Shown here in pieces: positions 39,671-48,692 of a stretch of DNA of 64,000 nt. Origin of the DNA: Pseudomonas fluorescens HK44 (GTDB lineage Bacteria; Pseudomonadota; Gammaproteobacteria; Pseudomonadales; Pseudomonadaceae); the NCBI RefSeq assembly GCF_000217955.3, contig NZ_AFOY02000015.1, forward strand, positions 682,001-746,000, in the 5' to 3' direction. Every line of letters begins with the position of its first letter. Positions within the stretch are counted from its first letter, which is position 1. The position numbers were made by a program, and so were the translations under genes. The notes below the pieces were generated by a model. The model was given only the letters and a program-made list of their open reading frames with translations, was not told where the DNA came from and did not search any database.

Positions 39671-40963
39671 ATGGATTCCAAACAAAGCCTGACAAAGAGG
39701 ATTGTGATTGTTTTCGCACTGATGACTGCGTTCGTGGCAGGGGTCTTTGCGGTTGGCATTGTCGCGACCGTGCATATCGTTGAAAGAAAGCTCACCACCG
39801 CCAGCCTGGGCGGCGGGCTGCAACGCCTGCTACTGATGGACAACACCGACGACTGGACCCATCGACCGGAAAAAGACGAGCAGTTTTTCTTTGAGGGCGG
39901 ACTGGGTGAAATGACCCCGGACGAACAACTCAAGGCGCTGCAGCCGGGGTTTCAGGAAATCGTCTATGGCGGTGAGGACTACTACGCCATGGTGAAAGTG
40001 GTCGAAGGTCGCCAATACGTCCTGCTGAAAGATCAGAAAAGCCATGAACAACGCGAACGCGTGCTGTACTCGGTGGTGATTGTCGGGTTCGTGTTGAGCA
40101 TCCTGCTGGCGATTCTGTTGGGGTGGTTGCTGGCCCGGCGCGTCATGGCCCCGGTGATCCGTTTGGCGCGTCAGGTGCGTCACCGCGATCAGCTACTGGA
40201 ACTCGCGCCACCACTGGCGCCCGAGTATGCCGTCGACGAGGTCGGCGAACTGGCGGTTTCCTTTGATCAAACCCTGGGCCGACTGCGCGAGGCACTGGGC
40301 CGGGAAAAACTCTTCACCAGCGATGTCAGCCACGAGTTGCGAACGCCGTTGATGGTGCTCGCCAGTTCATGTGAGCTGTTGTTGAGCAATCGTGCCCTGG
40401 ATCAACGCTCGATGGCCCAGGTCAGCCGTATTGCCAGGGCCAGCGATGAAATGCGCCAGCTGGTCGACACATTCCTGATGCTGGCGCGTGACCGGGACAA
40501 CGATTCCGGTAACGGTGGCTGCGCCTCCTTGAAAGAAGTCGCCGATGCGTTGGCAGAGATCTGGGGCAGGCTGATCCGGGAAAAAGGCCTGGAGTTCATC
40601 TACCTCGATGAGCAGACTACAAACACCTGCTACAACCTGACATTCCTGCAATCGGTGATGGGCAACCTGCTGCGCAATGCCTGGCACTATACTGATCATG
40701 GCTTCATTCGCCTGACGTTGCGTGACCATGGCTTCAGTGTGGAAGACAGCGGTATCGGCATTCCGGAGGAAAAACGCCATGCGATGTTCCAGCCCTTTGT
40801 CAGGGGCGACGAACACCGAGGCGAAGGGCTGGGATTGGGGCTGTCGCTGGTTCAGCGGATCTGTGCCAACCAGAACTGGCGAGTGGAACTTACCACTCGC
40901 GAACCTCACGGCTGCCATTTCGCCGTGGACCTGGCAGAGCGTCAGGAGCAACTCCTGCTCTGA
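39671..40963 (+). CDS. Sensor histidine kinase linked to RND efflux operon
   Basis: A 430-residue membrane kinase: first span about residues 10-36, periplasmic domain about 37-130, second span about 131-157, HAMP-like linker, and FTSDVSHELRTPLMVLAS with phosphorylated His221. The ATPase domain has GNLLRNAWHYTDHG, VEDSGIGIPEEKRH and GEGLGLGLSLVQRI. It starts 27 bases after the pump gene, so it is co-transcribed and probably partners the response regulator at 33185. The small periplasmic domain may sense a pump substrate directly. Confidence 0.92.
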   Translation: MDSKQSLTKRIVIVFALMTAFVAGVFAVGIVATVHIVERKLTTASLGGGLQRLLLMDNTDDWTHRPEKDEQFFFEGGLGEMTPDEQLKALQPGFQEIVYGGEDYYAMVKVVEGRQYVLLKDQKSHEQRERVLYSVVIVGFVLSILLAILLGWLLARRVMAPVIRLARQVRHRDQLLELAPPLAPEYAVDEVGELAVSFDQTLGRLREALGREKLFTSDVSHELRTPLMVLASSCELLLSNRALDQRSMAQVSRIARASDEMRQLVDTFLMLARDRDNDSGNGGCASLKEVADALAEIWGRLIREKGLEFIYLDEQTTNTCYNLTFLQSVMGNLLRNAWHYTDHGFIRLTLRDHGFSVEDSGIGIPEEKRHAMFQPFVRGDEHRGEGLGLGLSLVQRICANQNWRVELTTREPHGCHFAVDLAERQEQLLL

Positions 40964-40987
40964 CGGGATAGGGTGCAGGGCAATCCC

Positions 40988-41160
40988 GTAGCAGCTGCCG
41001 AGCCTGCGAGGCTGCGTTCGAGGCGGACCGCGATCGGGCGAAGTCCTCGTAAATCCAACATACGCGGTTAACCTGGAAGAACGCGCTGCCTGATTTCACG
41101 ATTGCTTCGCCCGAGCGCGGACCGAGCCGAACGCAGCCTCGCAGGCTCGGCAGCTGCTAC
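40988..41160. repeat. Long REP-type inverted repeat (BIME-like)
   Basis: Two exactly complementary 33-base arms (40988-41020 and 41128-41160), containing GTAGCAGCTGCCGAGCCTGC and its complement, enclose about 107 bases. Complementarity continues inward with a few mismatches (around 41022-41043 against 41106-41126). It fills most of the gap between the kinase gene and the DUF1428 gene. Confidence 0.88.
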
Positions 41161-41291
41161 AGGTGTTGGAGCAAAAAGAGGTGGGGATATTTTTGCCCGT
41201 TGGTCGGTTCGCCTGAAAGGCCGGTCGATTTGCGTTCTTGCAGATCGACTAACCGGTAAATCGATGACGCATTTCAAAGAGGAGAGTGATC

Positions 41292-41645
41292 ATGTCCTAT
41301 GTCGATGGCTTCGTTGCAGCCGTACCCACCGCCAACCGCGATAAATTCAAGCAACACGCCGAGTTCATGGCAGGTATTTTCAAGGAAAACGGCGCGCTGA
41401 GCGTGACCGAATGCTGGGGCGACGATGTGCCTCAAGGCAAACTGACCTCGTTCCCGATGGCGGTAAAACTCAAGGAAGACGAGACCGTGGTGTTCTCGTG
41501 GATCATCTGGCCGGACCGTCAAACGCGTGACACCGGCATGCAGAAGTTCATGGAAGATCCCAGGCTTCAATCCCTGGACAATTCAATGCCTTTCGATGGG
41601 CAACGGTTGATCTTCGGCGGTTTCGAGATGATCGTAAACGTCTGA
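41292..41645 (+). CDS. DUF1428-family small protein
   Basis: A 117-residue protein beginning MSYVDGFVAAVPTANRDKF, with ECWGDDVPQGKLTSFPMAVK and VVFSWIIWPDRQTRD, a pattern I recognise as the DUF1428 (YbaA-like) family, a dimeric ferredoxin-like alpha-beta barrel fold. Function is unknown; relatives have been compared with antibiotic-biosynthesis monooxygenases. The ATG at 41292 has GGAGAG eight bases upstream. It appears monocistronic and lies downstream of a REP element. Confidence 0.82.
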   Translation: MSYVDGFVAAVPTANRDKFKQHAEFMAGIFKENGALSVTECWGDDVPQGKLTSFPMAVKLKEDETVVFSWIIWPDRQTRDTGMQKFMEDPRLQSLDNSMPFDGQRLIFGGFEMIVNV

Positions 41646-41715
41646 AGTATGTCGCAACATCCGGATGTCAGGCGGGCCTGAAAAGGATGCAGGCCCGCCC
41701 CGGATGGCGCGCCGG

Positions 41716-41907
41716 TTATTCTGGAAGAGTGATACGGCAACTCTTGCGATTACGGATTTCGTTATCCGTTGGCCGCTCTTTCACGAACTCGAAACGCGGC
41801 TCGCCCTCGTTGTAGGTGACCAGCCAACCCCACTCCAGCTCGGACTCACCTTGCCCGGGTTTCGGCGGCGTAGCCCACCAGGGCTCCTTGCTGACAATCT
41901 GGCGCAT
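41716..41907 (-). CDS. Small hypothetical protein
   Basis: A 63-residue protein starting MRQIVSKEPWWATPPKPGQ and rich in tryptophan, proline and charged residues, with a central WGWLVTYNEGEPRFEFV. The ATG at 41907 follows GGAGG at good spacing; a TTG at 41937 would add ten residues. It has no membrane span or known motif. The strong ribosome site and even composition suggest a real gene, but I do not recognise the family. Confidence 0.6.
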   Translation of the reverse strand: MRQIVSKEPWWATPPKPGQGESELEWGWLVTYNEGEPRFEFVKERPTDNEIRNRKSCRITLPE

Positions 41908-42016
41908 ACCCCCTCCACGTGGTTTGGGTTCTTTCAACTATAACGTGGATGACTGAAGGCGCCAGAAATGCGTTTTGAGTGGGCCGGCAGATTAGTGCCG
42001 GCCCACGTTCGTCAGC

Positions 42017-42487
42017 TTAAAACGGTTTGTAAGGCAGGAATTTTCCGTCCAGGGTGATGACCGCACGGGAGCCACCTTCGGGATCTTCGACCTTCTTGAT
42101 GTCCATCTTGAAGTTGATGGCGCTGATAATGCCGTCACCGAACTGCTCGTGAACAATCGACTTCAGGGCAGTGCCGTACACCTGGATCATCTCGTAGAAG
42201 CGGTAGATGGTCGGGTCTGTCGGTACGCCGCTGGCGAGAGAGCCGCGAAGCGGGATGGTTTGCAATTGGGCGACGGCGTCGTTGTCCAGGCCCAGGTGCT
42301 GGACCACTACTTTGGCAGCCGCTTCCGGCAGTGGGTGTTGGCCGAGCAGGGCAGCTGTGACGTAGAGCAGGCTCAGGCCGGTGCCTTCAGTCAGGTTTTC
42401 CCAGGACAGGTCCTTGCTGGCCTTGGCTTCGAGGATTTTGCCGGTCAGGGCCAGCGTTGGGTCTTGATAAGCATGGGACTGTTGCAT
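42017..42487 (-). CDS. cynS: Cyanate hydratase (cyanase)
   Basis: A 156-residue protein, the usual cyanase length, with an N-terminal helical domain and the C-terminal catalytic domain. The catalytic arginine and glutamate are in [19 protein letters not shown] and the serine in [14 protein letters not shown]. Cyanase converts cyanate and bicarbonate to ammonia and two CO2 through carbamate. It lies 34 bases downstream of the carbonic anhydrase gene, which replenishes bicarbonate, forming a cynTS operon. Confidence 0.96.
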   Translation of the reverse strand: MQQSHAYQDPTLALTGKILEAKASKDLSWENLTEGTGLSLLYVTAALLGQHPLPEAAAKVVVQHLGLDNDAVAQLQTIPLRGSLASGVPTDPTIYRFYEMIQVYGTALKSIVHEQFGDGIISAINFKMDIKKVEDPEGGSRAVITLDGKFLPYKPF

Positions 42488-42521
42488 GGTGCTTCTCCTG
42501 CGGATTGATGGGGTGTGTGAT

Positions 42522-43184
42522 TCAAGCGACGTTGGCGACAGCCCGGGCGGGCATGGCGCAGGTGTCCGGAAAATCGGCTATCGAGACGAACTGCCGGGAA
42601 ACACCGTCGAGCGCGTCGATGCCGCCACTTTCGATGTCGTAGACCCAGCCGTGCAGATTCAACGCGCCTTGCTCCTGGGCCAGGCGAACGCTGGGATGAG
42701 TCTGCAGATTGGCCAGTTGAGCAATGACGTTTTCTTTGACCAGTGAGGTCAGGCGCGCTTCGTCACTGTTGTGAGGGCGGGCGGCATTGATCACCTTGGC
42801 GCCTTCGGAGTAGCGCAACCAATTGGCGACGGCGGGCAAGTGGTCCAGGCATTTGCACTGGGCAATGGCGGTCATCGCACCGCAATCGGAGTGCCCGCAG
42901 ATCACCACATCGGTGACGCCCAGTACGGCAACGGCGTACTCGACCGTGGCGGAGACACCGCCAGGCTCGGGGCCGTAGGACGGCACGATGTTGCCGGCAT
43001 TGCGAATCACGAACAGTTCGCCGGGTTCTTGCTGGGTCAGCAACTCCGGCACGACACGACTGTCGGAGCAGGCAATGAACAGTGTTTTAGGCGACTGGGT
43101 AGAGGCCAGATGCTTGAACAGGCTGGAGCGCTGTGGAAACGCTTCACGCTGAAACTTGAGGAAGCCATCGATCAACTCTTTCAT
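42522..43184 (-). CDS. cynT: Beta-class carbonic anhydrase
   Basis: A 220-residue carbonic anhydrase of the beta class. Zinc ligands appear in [14 protein letters not shown] (Cys, with the Asp-Arg pair) and [14 protein letters not shown] (His and Cys). It hydrates the CO2 produced by cyanase so that bicarbonate is not lost. First gene of the cynTS operon. A divergent cynR regulator is expected in the 400 bases upstream but no intact gene is there. Confidence 0.94.
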   Translation of the reverse strand: MKELIDGFLKFQREAFPQRSSLFKHLASTQSPKTLFIACSDSRVVPELLTQQEPGELFVIRNAGNIVPSYGPEPGGVSATVEYAVAVLGVTDVVICGHSDCGAMTAIAQCKCLDHLPAVANWLRYSEGAKVINAARPHNSDEARLTSLVKENVIAQLANLQTHPSVRLAQEQGALNLHGWVYDIESGGIDALDGVSRQFVSIADFPDTCAMPARAVANVA

Positions 43185-43589
43185 GGTGAAGTACCTTGCC
43201 GTTGTGGTTGGCTGAAAGAATGAACGCGCACAGCTATAGCGTCCAAGATCGATGGCTTATGGTTTTTATAGGCTGATCCTATAGTTGGAAGGTTTTGCTT
43301 ATTTTAATAGCGGCGAAGGGCAGCGCTCGAACCAGCGGCCCGCCTGTTTGTAGGCGTGGGCGTGCTGACGCCGTCGGCGGATGTGGAGTGGTTTATCCAG
43401 TGGCTGAAGACCGAGTTGGGACGCGAACTCAGCGATTGAAGCACGGCTGAAGAAATTGAACTGACAGAGCGTCCAATGAAAGCGGGGAAAACATTAACCT
43501 AAGCGTAACGGTTCGCCGCTCATCTTGATTGATGCCACCCTCCGTTAGCTCCTAAGGTAGCTCCACGAAAGCGAACCCGTGGAGTGAGC
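43185..43589. other. Intergenic region with a possible regulator-gene remnant
   Basis: 405 bases between divergent cynT and mdcA, holding both promoters. From 43311 a plus-strand frame closes at a stop at 43437-43439 and encodes VEWFIQWLKTELGRELSD at its end, which resembles the C-terminal helix of LysR-type regulators. It has no start codon or DNA-binding part. It may be the tail of a lost divergent regulator, or chance coding. Confidence 0.35.
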
Positions 43590-45260
43590 ATGACAACAAC
43601 AATATCCCCCGACTCGCGCTGGACGCGGCGGCGCAGTGAAAAACAGCGCCGCCTGGAGCAGGTGCGGGGTCTCGCCGATGGTGTGGTGTTGCCCACCGAC
43701 AAAATCGTTGCGGCGCTGGAGGCCTTGATTCTGCCTGGCGACCGCGTGGTGCTGGAGGGCAACAACCAGAAGCAGGCGGACTTTCTTTCCCGATCCCTGG
43801 CCAAGGCCGATCCGGCCAGGCTGCATGACCTGCACATGATCATGCCCAGCGTCGGCCGCTCGGAGCACCTCGACCTGTTCGAGCGCGGCATCGCCCGCAA
43901 GCTCGATTTCTCGTTCGCTGGCACCCAGAGCCTGCGCATCAGCCAGCTGCTTGAAGATGGTCTGCTGGAAATCGGCGCGATTCACACTTACATCGAACTC
44001 TACGCCCGGCTGGTGGTGGACCTGATTCCCAACGTGGTGCTCTCGGCCGGTTTCATGGCCGACCGTGCCGGCAATATTTATACCGGACCGAGCACCGAAG
44101 ACACGCCGGCGCTGATCGAACCGGCAGCCTTCAGCGACGGCATTGTGATTGTCCAGGTCAACCAACTGGTGGACGACGTCAGCGAGTTGCCCCGCGTGGA
44201 CATTCCCGCGTCCTGGGTGGATTTCGTGGTGGTGGCCGACAAACCGTTCTACATCGAACCGTTGTTCACCCGCGACCCCCGGCACATCAAGCCCGTGCAT
44301 GTGCTGATGGCAATGATGGCGATCCGCGGGATCTACGAAAAACACAATGTTCAGTCGCTCAACCACGGTATCGGTTTCAACACCGCGGCCATCGAACTGA
44401 TTCTGCCGACCTACGGCGAATCGCTTGGGCTCAAGGGCAAGATCTGCCGCAACTGGACCCTCAATCCGCACCCGACGCTGATTCCGGCCATCGAAAGTGG
44501 CTGGGTCGAAAGCGTGCATTGCTTCGGCACCGAACTGGGGATGGAGAACTACATCGCCGCGCGCCCGGACGTGTTTTTCACCGGTCGCGACGGCTCCCTG
44601 CGTTCCAATCGAATGTTCTGCCAACTGGCCGGGCAGTACGCGGTGGACCTGTTTATCGGAGCAACCTTGCAGGTGGACGGCGACGGCCATTCTTCCACCG
44701 TGACCCGTGGACGCCTGGCCGGTTTTGGCGGCGCGCCGAACATGGGCCACGACCCGCGTGGTCGCCGCCACGGCACCCCGGCCTGGCTCGACATGCGCCA
44801 CGACGATGCCCCAGAAGCGATGCTCGAACGTGGCAAGAAGCTGGTGGTGCAAATGGTCGAGACCTTTCAGGAGGGCGGCAAACCGACTTTCGTTGAAACC
44901 CTCGATGCGGTTGAAGTGGCGAAGAAAAGCGGCATGCCGCTGGCGCCGATCATGATCTACGGCGACGACGTCACTCACCTGCTTACCGAAGAAGGCATCG
45001 CCTATTTGTACAAGGCGCGCTCCCTGGAGGAACGCCAGGCCATGATCGCGGCCGTGGCCGGGGTCACTGCCATCGGCCTGCGGCATAACCCCAAAGACAC
45101 TGCGCGGATGCGCCGCGAGGGCCTGATCGCCTTGCCCGAAGACCTCGGCATCCGCCGCACCGACGCCACCCGCGAACTGCTGGCGGCGAAAAGCGTCGCC
45201 GATCTGGTGGAGTGGTCGGGTGGCCTGTACAACCCGCCCGCCAAATTCAGGAGCTGGTAA
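43590..45260 (+). CDS. mdcA: Malonate decarboxylase alpha subunit (acetyl-S-ACP:malonate ACP transferase)
   Basis: A 556-residue CoA-transferase-like subunit that exchanges acetyl for malonyl on the acyl-carrier subunit of malonate decarboxylase. Recognisable parts are [20 protein letters not shown] near residue 50, [19 protein letters not shown] and [20 protein letters not shown]. The ATG at 43590 has GGAG upstream; the GTG two codons before is less well spaced. First gene of a tightly overlapping mdcABCDEGH operon. Confidence 0.96.
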   Translation: MTTTISPDSRWTRRRSEKQRRLEQVRGLADGVVLPTDKIVAALEALILPGDRVVLEGNNQKQADFLSRSLAKADPARLHDLHMIMPSVGRSEHLDLFERGIARKLDFSFAGTQSLRISQLLEDGLLEIGAIHTYIELYARLVVDLIPNVVLSAGFMADRAGNIYTGPSTEDTPALIEPAAFSDGIVIVQVNQLVDDVSELPRVDIPASWVDFVVVADKPFYIEPLFTRDPRHIKPVHVLMAMMAIRGIYEKHNVQSLNHGIGFNTAAIELILPTYGESLGLKGKICRNWTLNPHPTLIPAIESGWVESVHCFGTELGMENYIAARPDVFFTGRDGSLRSNRMFCQLAGQYAVDLFIGATLQVDGDGHSSTVTRGRLAGFGGAPNMGHDPRGRRHGTPAWLDMRHDDAPEAMLERGKKLVVQMVETFQEGGKPTFVETLDAVEVAKKSGMPLAPIMIYGDDVTHLLTEEGIAYLYKARSLEERQAMIAAVAGVTAIGLRHNPKDTARMRREGLIALPEDLGIRRTDATRELLAAKSVADLVEWSGGLYNPPAKFRSW

Positions 45261-46135
45261 TGCACGCACTCAATCTGCAACCCAAGCGCCTGACCCTGGC
45301 CGAACGGCTGGCGGACCTGGCGGTAGAGGCCCTGATCGACGAAGCCGACCTCTCACCCAAACCGGCGCTGGTCGATCGTCGCGGCAACGGTGCCCACAGC
45401 GATTTGCACCTGGGGCTGATGCACGCATCGGCGCTGTCGCTGTGGCCGGCCTTCAAGGACATGGCTGAAGCAGCCATCGCGTTTGGCGAAGTCGGTCTGC
45501 CGCTGCGCGAGGCCCTCGGGCAAATCGGTCGCGACGGTGAACAAACGATGCTGGCCACCACCGATGGCGTGAACACCCATCGCGGAGCGATCTGGGCCTT
45601 GGGCCTGTTGGTCGCCGCCGCCGCGCTGGAACCTGAATCCACTTCCGCCAGCGCGGTCACTGTGCGCGCCGCGCGTCTGGCCTTACTCGAGGATCGCCAT
45701 GCGCCGCGGCCGTTCAGCCACGGCGCTCAAGTAGCGCAACGTTACGGGGCGCGGGGCGCTCGGGAAGAGGCACAACTGGGTTTTCCGGCAGTGATCCAAT
45801 TCGGCCTGCCGCAACTCCAACGCAGCCGCGCTGCGGGCAGCGGTGAACAGAACGCCCGGCTCGATGCCTTGCTGGCGATCATGAGCACACTCGCCGATAC
45901 CTGCGTGCTTTACCGCGCAGGCGAGCAAGGGCTGGAAACGATGCAACTCGGTGCCTGCTCGGTGCTGGAGGCAGGCGGCAGCGCCAGCCTGGCCGGTCGT
46001 CGCCGGTTGCATGAGTTGGACCAACAATTAATTGCGTTGAATGCCTCGCCCGGCGGTGCTGCGGATTTGCTCGCAGCCTGTCTGTTTATCGACCGCATCT
46101 CCTCTTGCGACGGCGTCATCCTGGGAGCTTTTTGA
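45260..46135 (+). CDS. mdcB: Triphosphoribosyl-dephospho-CoA synthase
   Basis: A 291-residue CitG/MdcB-family enzyme that makes 2'-(5''-triphosphoribosyl)-3'-dephospho-CoA, the precursor of the prosthetic group on MdcC. The substrate-binding segment [19 protein letters not shown] near residues 35-53 is typical. Its ATG at 45260 shares one base with the mdcA stop, and its stop likewise overlaps the mdcC start. Confidence 0.93.
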   Translation: MHALNLQPKRLTLAERLADLAVEALIDEADLSPKPALVDRRGNGAHSDLHLGLMHASALSLWPAFKDMAEAAIAFGEVGLPLREALGQIGRDGEQTMLATTDGVNTHRGAIWALGLLVAAAALEPESTSASAVTVRAARLALLEDRHAPRPFSHGAQVAQRYGARGAREEAQLGFPAVIQFGLPQLQRSRAAGSGEQNARLDALLAIMSTLADTCVLYRAGEQGLETMQLGACSVLEAGGSASLAGRRRLHELDQQLIALNASPGGAADLLAACLFIDRISSCDGVILGAF

Positions 46136-46434
46136 TGGAAACCTTATCCTTTGAATTTCCCGCCGGGCAGCCGGCGCGGGGCCGGGCGCTGGTCGGCTGT
46201 GTCGGCTCGGGCGATCTCGAAGTGCTGCTCGAACCGGGACAGGCCGGCACGCTGACGATCCAGGTGCAGACCTCGGTCAATGGCAGTCAACAGCGCTGGC
46301 AGCATTTGTTTACACGGATGTTTGACGGACAGACACCGCCAGCGATGACCATTGATATTCATGATTTCGGGGCCACGCCAGGCGTGGTGCGCTTGCGTCT
46401 GGAACAGGGCTTCGAGGAGATCGGCCATGACTGA
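46135..46434 (+). CDS. mdcC: Malonate decarboxylase acyl-carrier subunit (delta)
   Basis: A 99-residue carrier protein. Ser25 in GCVGSGDLEVLLEPG is the expected attachment site for the phosphoribosyl-dephospho-CoA group, which carries acetyl and malonyl residues. Start ATG at 46135 overlaps the mdcB stop by one base; its end overlaps mdcD by eight bases. Confidence 0.94.
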   Translation: METLSFEFPAGQPARGRALVGCVGSGDLEVLLEPGQAGTLTIQVQTSVNGSQQRWQHLFTRMFDGQTPPAMTIDIHDFGATPGVVRLRLEQGFEEIGHD

Positions 46435-47278
46435 CAGCGCGCATTTGTTGAATAAGCACAGCTTCGTCGAGCTCGGTGCCCGGCAACGCGCCAAGGCCTT
46501 GCTTGACGCCGGGACCTTCCGTGAATTGCTCGACCCGTTCCAGCGCGTCATGTCGCCATGGCTGTCGCGTCAGGGCGTGGTGCCGCAAGCCGATGACGGT
46601 GTGGTCATCGCCAAGGGCAGCATCGGCGGTTTGCCGGTGGTGATCGCCGCCATCGAAGGCGCCTTTCAGGGTGGCAGCCTGGGTGAGGTCGGCGGGGCGA
46701 AAATTGCCGGCGCGCTGGAACTGGCAGCCGAGGACAACCGCAAGGGCATCGCCACCCGTGCCGTGCTGTTGCTGGAAACCGGTGGTGTACGTTTGCAGGA
46801 AGCCAACCTCGGGCTGGCGGCGATTGCCGATATTCACGCGGCGATTGTCGATTTGCGCCAGTACCAGCCGGTGATCGGTGTGGTGGCCGGCAGCGTCGGT
46901 TGCTTTGGCGGCATGTCGATTGCCGCCGGGTTGTGCAGCTATTTGCTGGTCACTCAGGAAGCGCGACTTGGCCTCAATGGTCCGCAGGTGATTGAACAGG
47001 AAGCCGGGATCGAGGAATACGATTCGCGCGATCGTCCGTTCATCTGGAGCCTGACCGGCGGCGAGCAACGGTTCGCCAGTGGGCTGGTGGATCGGTATGT
47101 GGCCGATGACGTGGCGCAGATTCAGCAGCACGTCAGCGAACTGCTGCAACAAGGGCTGCCTGCTGAACAGCGCAGTCGCCAGGCGGATCGGTTCCTGCAA
47201 CGCCTCGCCCGTCTGGATGCGGTGCCACAAATCGAACCGGCGACGGTTCGCGATCTGTACCAAGGAGAGCACTCATGA
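46427..47278 (+). CDS. mdcD: Malonate decarboxylase beta subunit
   Basis: A 283-residue subunit with a crotonase/carboxyltransferase fold, which with MdcE decarboxylates malonyl-S-ACP to acetyl-S-ACP. Markers are SFVELGARQRAKALLDAG near the start and VVAGSVGCFGGMSIAAGLCS. The ATG at 46427 lies inside the end of mdcC; a frame open further upstream is not used. It overlaps mdcE by four bases. Confidence 0.95.
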   Translation: MTDSAHLLNKHSFVELGARQRAKALLDAGTFRELLDPFQRVMSPWLSRQGVVPQADDGVVIAKGSIGGLPVVIAAIEGAFQGGSLGEVGGAKIAGALELAAEDNRKGIATRAVLLLETGGVRLQEANLGLAAIADIHAAIVDLRQYQPVIGVVAGSVGCFGGMSIAAGLCSYLLVTQEARLGLNGPQVIEQEAGIEEYDSRDRPFIWSLTGGEQRFASGLVDRYVADDVAQIQQHVSELLQQGLPAEQRSRQADRFLQRLARLDAVPQIEPATVRDLYQGEHS

Positions 47279-48078
47279 GCCCTTTTTCCCTGAGAGGTTT
47301 GCACTGGTTTCAAGCCTTGAGTGCCGGCTCCACCTTCGTTGACGGATTGCCCGCTTCGTTAAAGGTCGCCGACGGCGTGTTGGGCGAGCAGCCTGTGCGG
47401 TTTATCGCCGTGGTGGCCGATCCGCAGAACCGCTTTGTCCGTGCCCGTCACGGCGAGGTCGGTTTGTTGGAGGGCTGGGGTCTGGCCAAAGCGGTGGATG
47501 AGGTGATTGAAGCCGATCGCGCCACACCGCGAAAACGCGCGTTGATCGCCATCGTCGATGTGCCGAGCCAGGCCTACGGTCGCCGCGAAGAAGCCCTGGG
47601 TATCCATCAGGCGCTGGCTGCTGCTGCGGACAGTTATGCCCGCGCACGACTGGCCGGGCATGCGGTGATTGGTTTGCTGGTGGGCAAGGCGATGTCCGGG
47701 GCGTTTCTGGCCCACGGTTATCAGGCCAACCGGCTGATTGCCCTGCGTGATCCCGGGGTGATGGTTCACGCCATGGGCAAGGTCTCGGCCGCGCGGGTCA
47801 CTCTGCGCAGCGTTGAAGAGCTCGAAGTCCTGGCCGCCAGCGTGCCGCCGATGGCCTATGACATCGACAGCTATGCCAGCCTCGGCCTGCTCTGGGAAAC
47901 CCTGACGGTGGAGCAGATCGAGCAGCCGACTGCGAGCGATCTGGCGCGGGTCAGCGACTGTTTGCGCCAGGCCATTGGCGACGTTGAAAGCACCGGGGCT
48001 GATTTGAGCTCGCGGCTGGGTGCGACCAATCGTGCGGCGTCAAGCAAGGTTCGCCAACGGCTGCGTGAGCAATGGTGA
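47275..48078 (+). CDS. mdcE: Malonate decarboxylase gamma subunit
   Basis: A 267-residue partner of MdcD. The central PSQAYGRREEALGIHQALAA and GLLVGKAMSGAFLAHGYQAN segments are typical of the gamma subunit, which contributes to the carboxyltransferase-like active site. Overlaps of four and seven bases with mdcD and mdcG show translational coupling. Confidence 0.94.
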   Translation: MSPFSLRGLHWFQALSAGSTFVDGLPASLKVADGVLGEQPVRFIAVVADPQNRFVRARHGEVGLLEGWGLAKAVDEVIEADRATPRKRALIAIVDVPSQAYGRREEALGIHQALAAAADSYARARLAGHAVIGLLVGKAMSGAFLAHGYQANRLIALRDPGVMVHAMGKVSAARVTLRSVEELEVLAASVPPMAYDIDSYASLGLLWETLTVEQIEQPTASDLARVSDCLRQAIGDVESTGADLSSRLGATNRAASSKVRQRLREQW

Positions 48079-48692
48079 GCGCGTTTCTGGCCCATGACCT
48101 GCTCTGGGGGATGACCCCGGAGCAGTTGCCGGCGGATGCGCCGACGTGGGTGGTCGAGGCAATCAGCCAAGGTCAACCGGTCGTGGTTCGACGCGCCTTG
48201 AGTGCCAAAAATCAGATTGCGGTGGGCGTGCGTGGACCGTTGCGCGGACAACGTTATGCCACGTGGACGGCGGTCGAGGCGATCCAGCGTCGGGTACGGC
48301 CGGAAGACCTTTGTCATGTCGAGGGTGATCGCGACCTGCCGGCCTTGCAGGCCCTGGAGCAACTGCGACCAATGCTCGATGCCTGCGGTTGGGTCTGGGG
48401 CGTCAGTGGCAGCGCCGGGTTTGAGTTGGCCAGTGGTGTGACGGCATTGCATGAGCGCAGCGATCTCGACTTGATCCTGCGTACGCCGCACCCCATGGAT
48501 CGGGCTCAGGCACAGCAACTGCTGAAGCGGCTGGACGCCGTTGGGTGTCCGGTGGACATGCAATTGCAATCGCCGCTGGGCGCAGTTGCCTTGCGCGAAT
48601 GGGCCAGCCCGGCAAGACGGGTGTTGTTCAAAAACGCCCACGAAGCACGGCTGGTGATCGACCCTTGGCATCCACAGGAGCAACCAGCGTGA
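48072..48692 (+). CDS. mdcG: Phosphoribosyl-dephospho-CoA transferase
   Basis: A 206-residue nucleotidyltransferase-like protein that attaches the prosthetic group to MdcC. The catalytic metal-binding motif is seen as GSAGFELASG followed by HERSDLDLILRTP, where the aspartate pair sits. It begins within the end of mdcE and overlaps mdcH by four bases. Confidence 0.93.
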   Translation: MVSAFLAHDLLWGMTPEQLPADAPTWVVEAISQGQPVVVRRALSAKNQIAVGVRGPLRGQRYATWTAVEAIQRRVRPEDLCHVEGDRDLPALQALEQLRPMLDACGWVWGVSGSAGFELASGVTALHERSDLDLILRTPHPMDRAQAQQLLKRLDAVGCPVDMQLQSPLGAVALREWASPARRVLFKNAHEARLVIDPWHPQEQPA

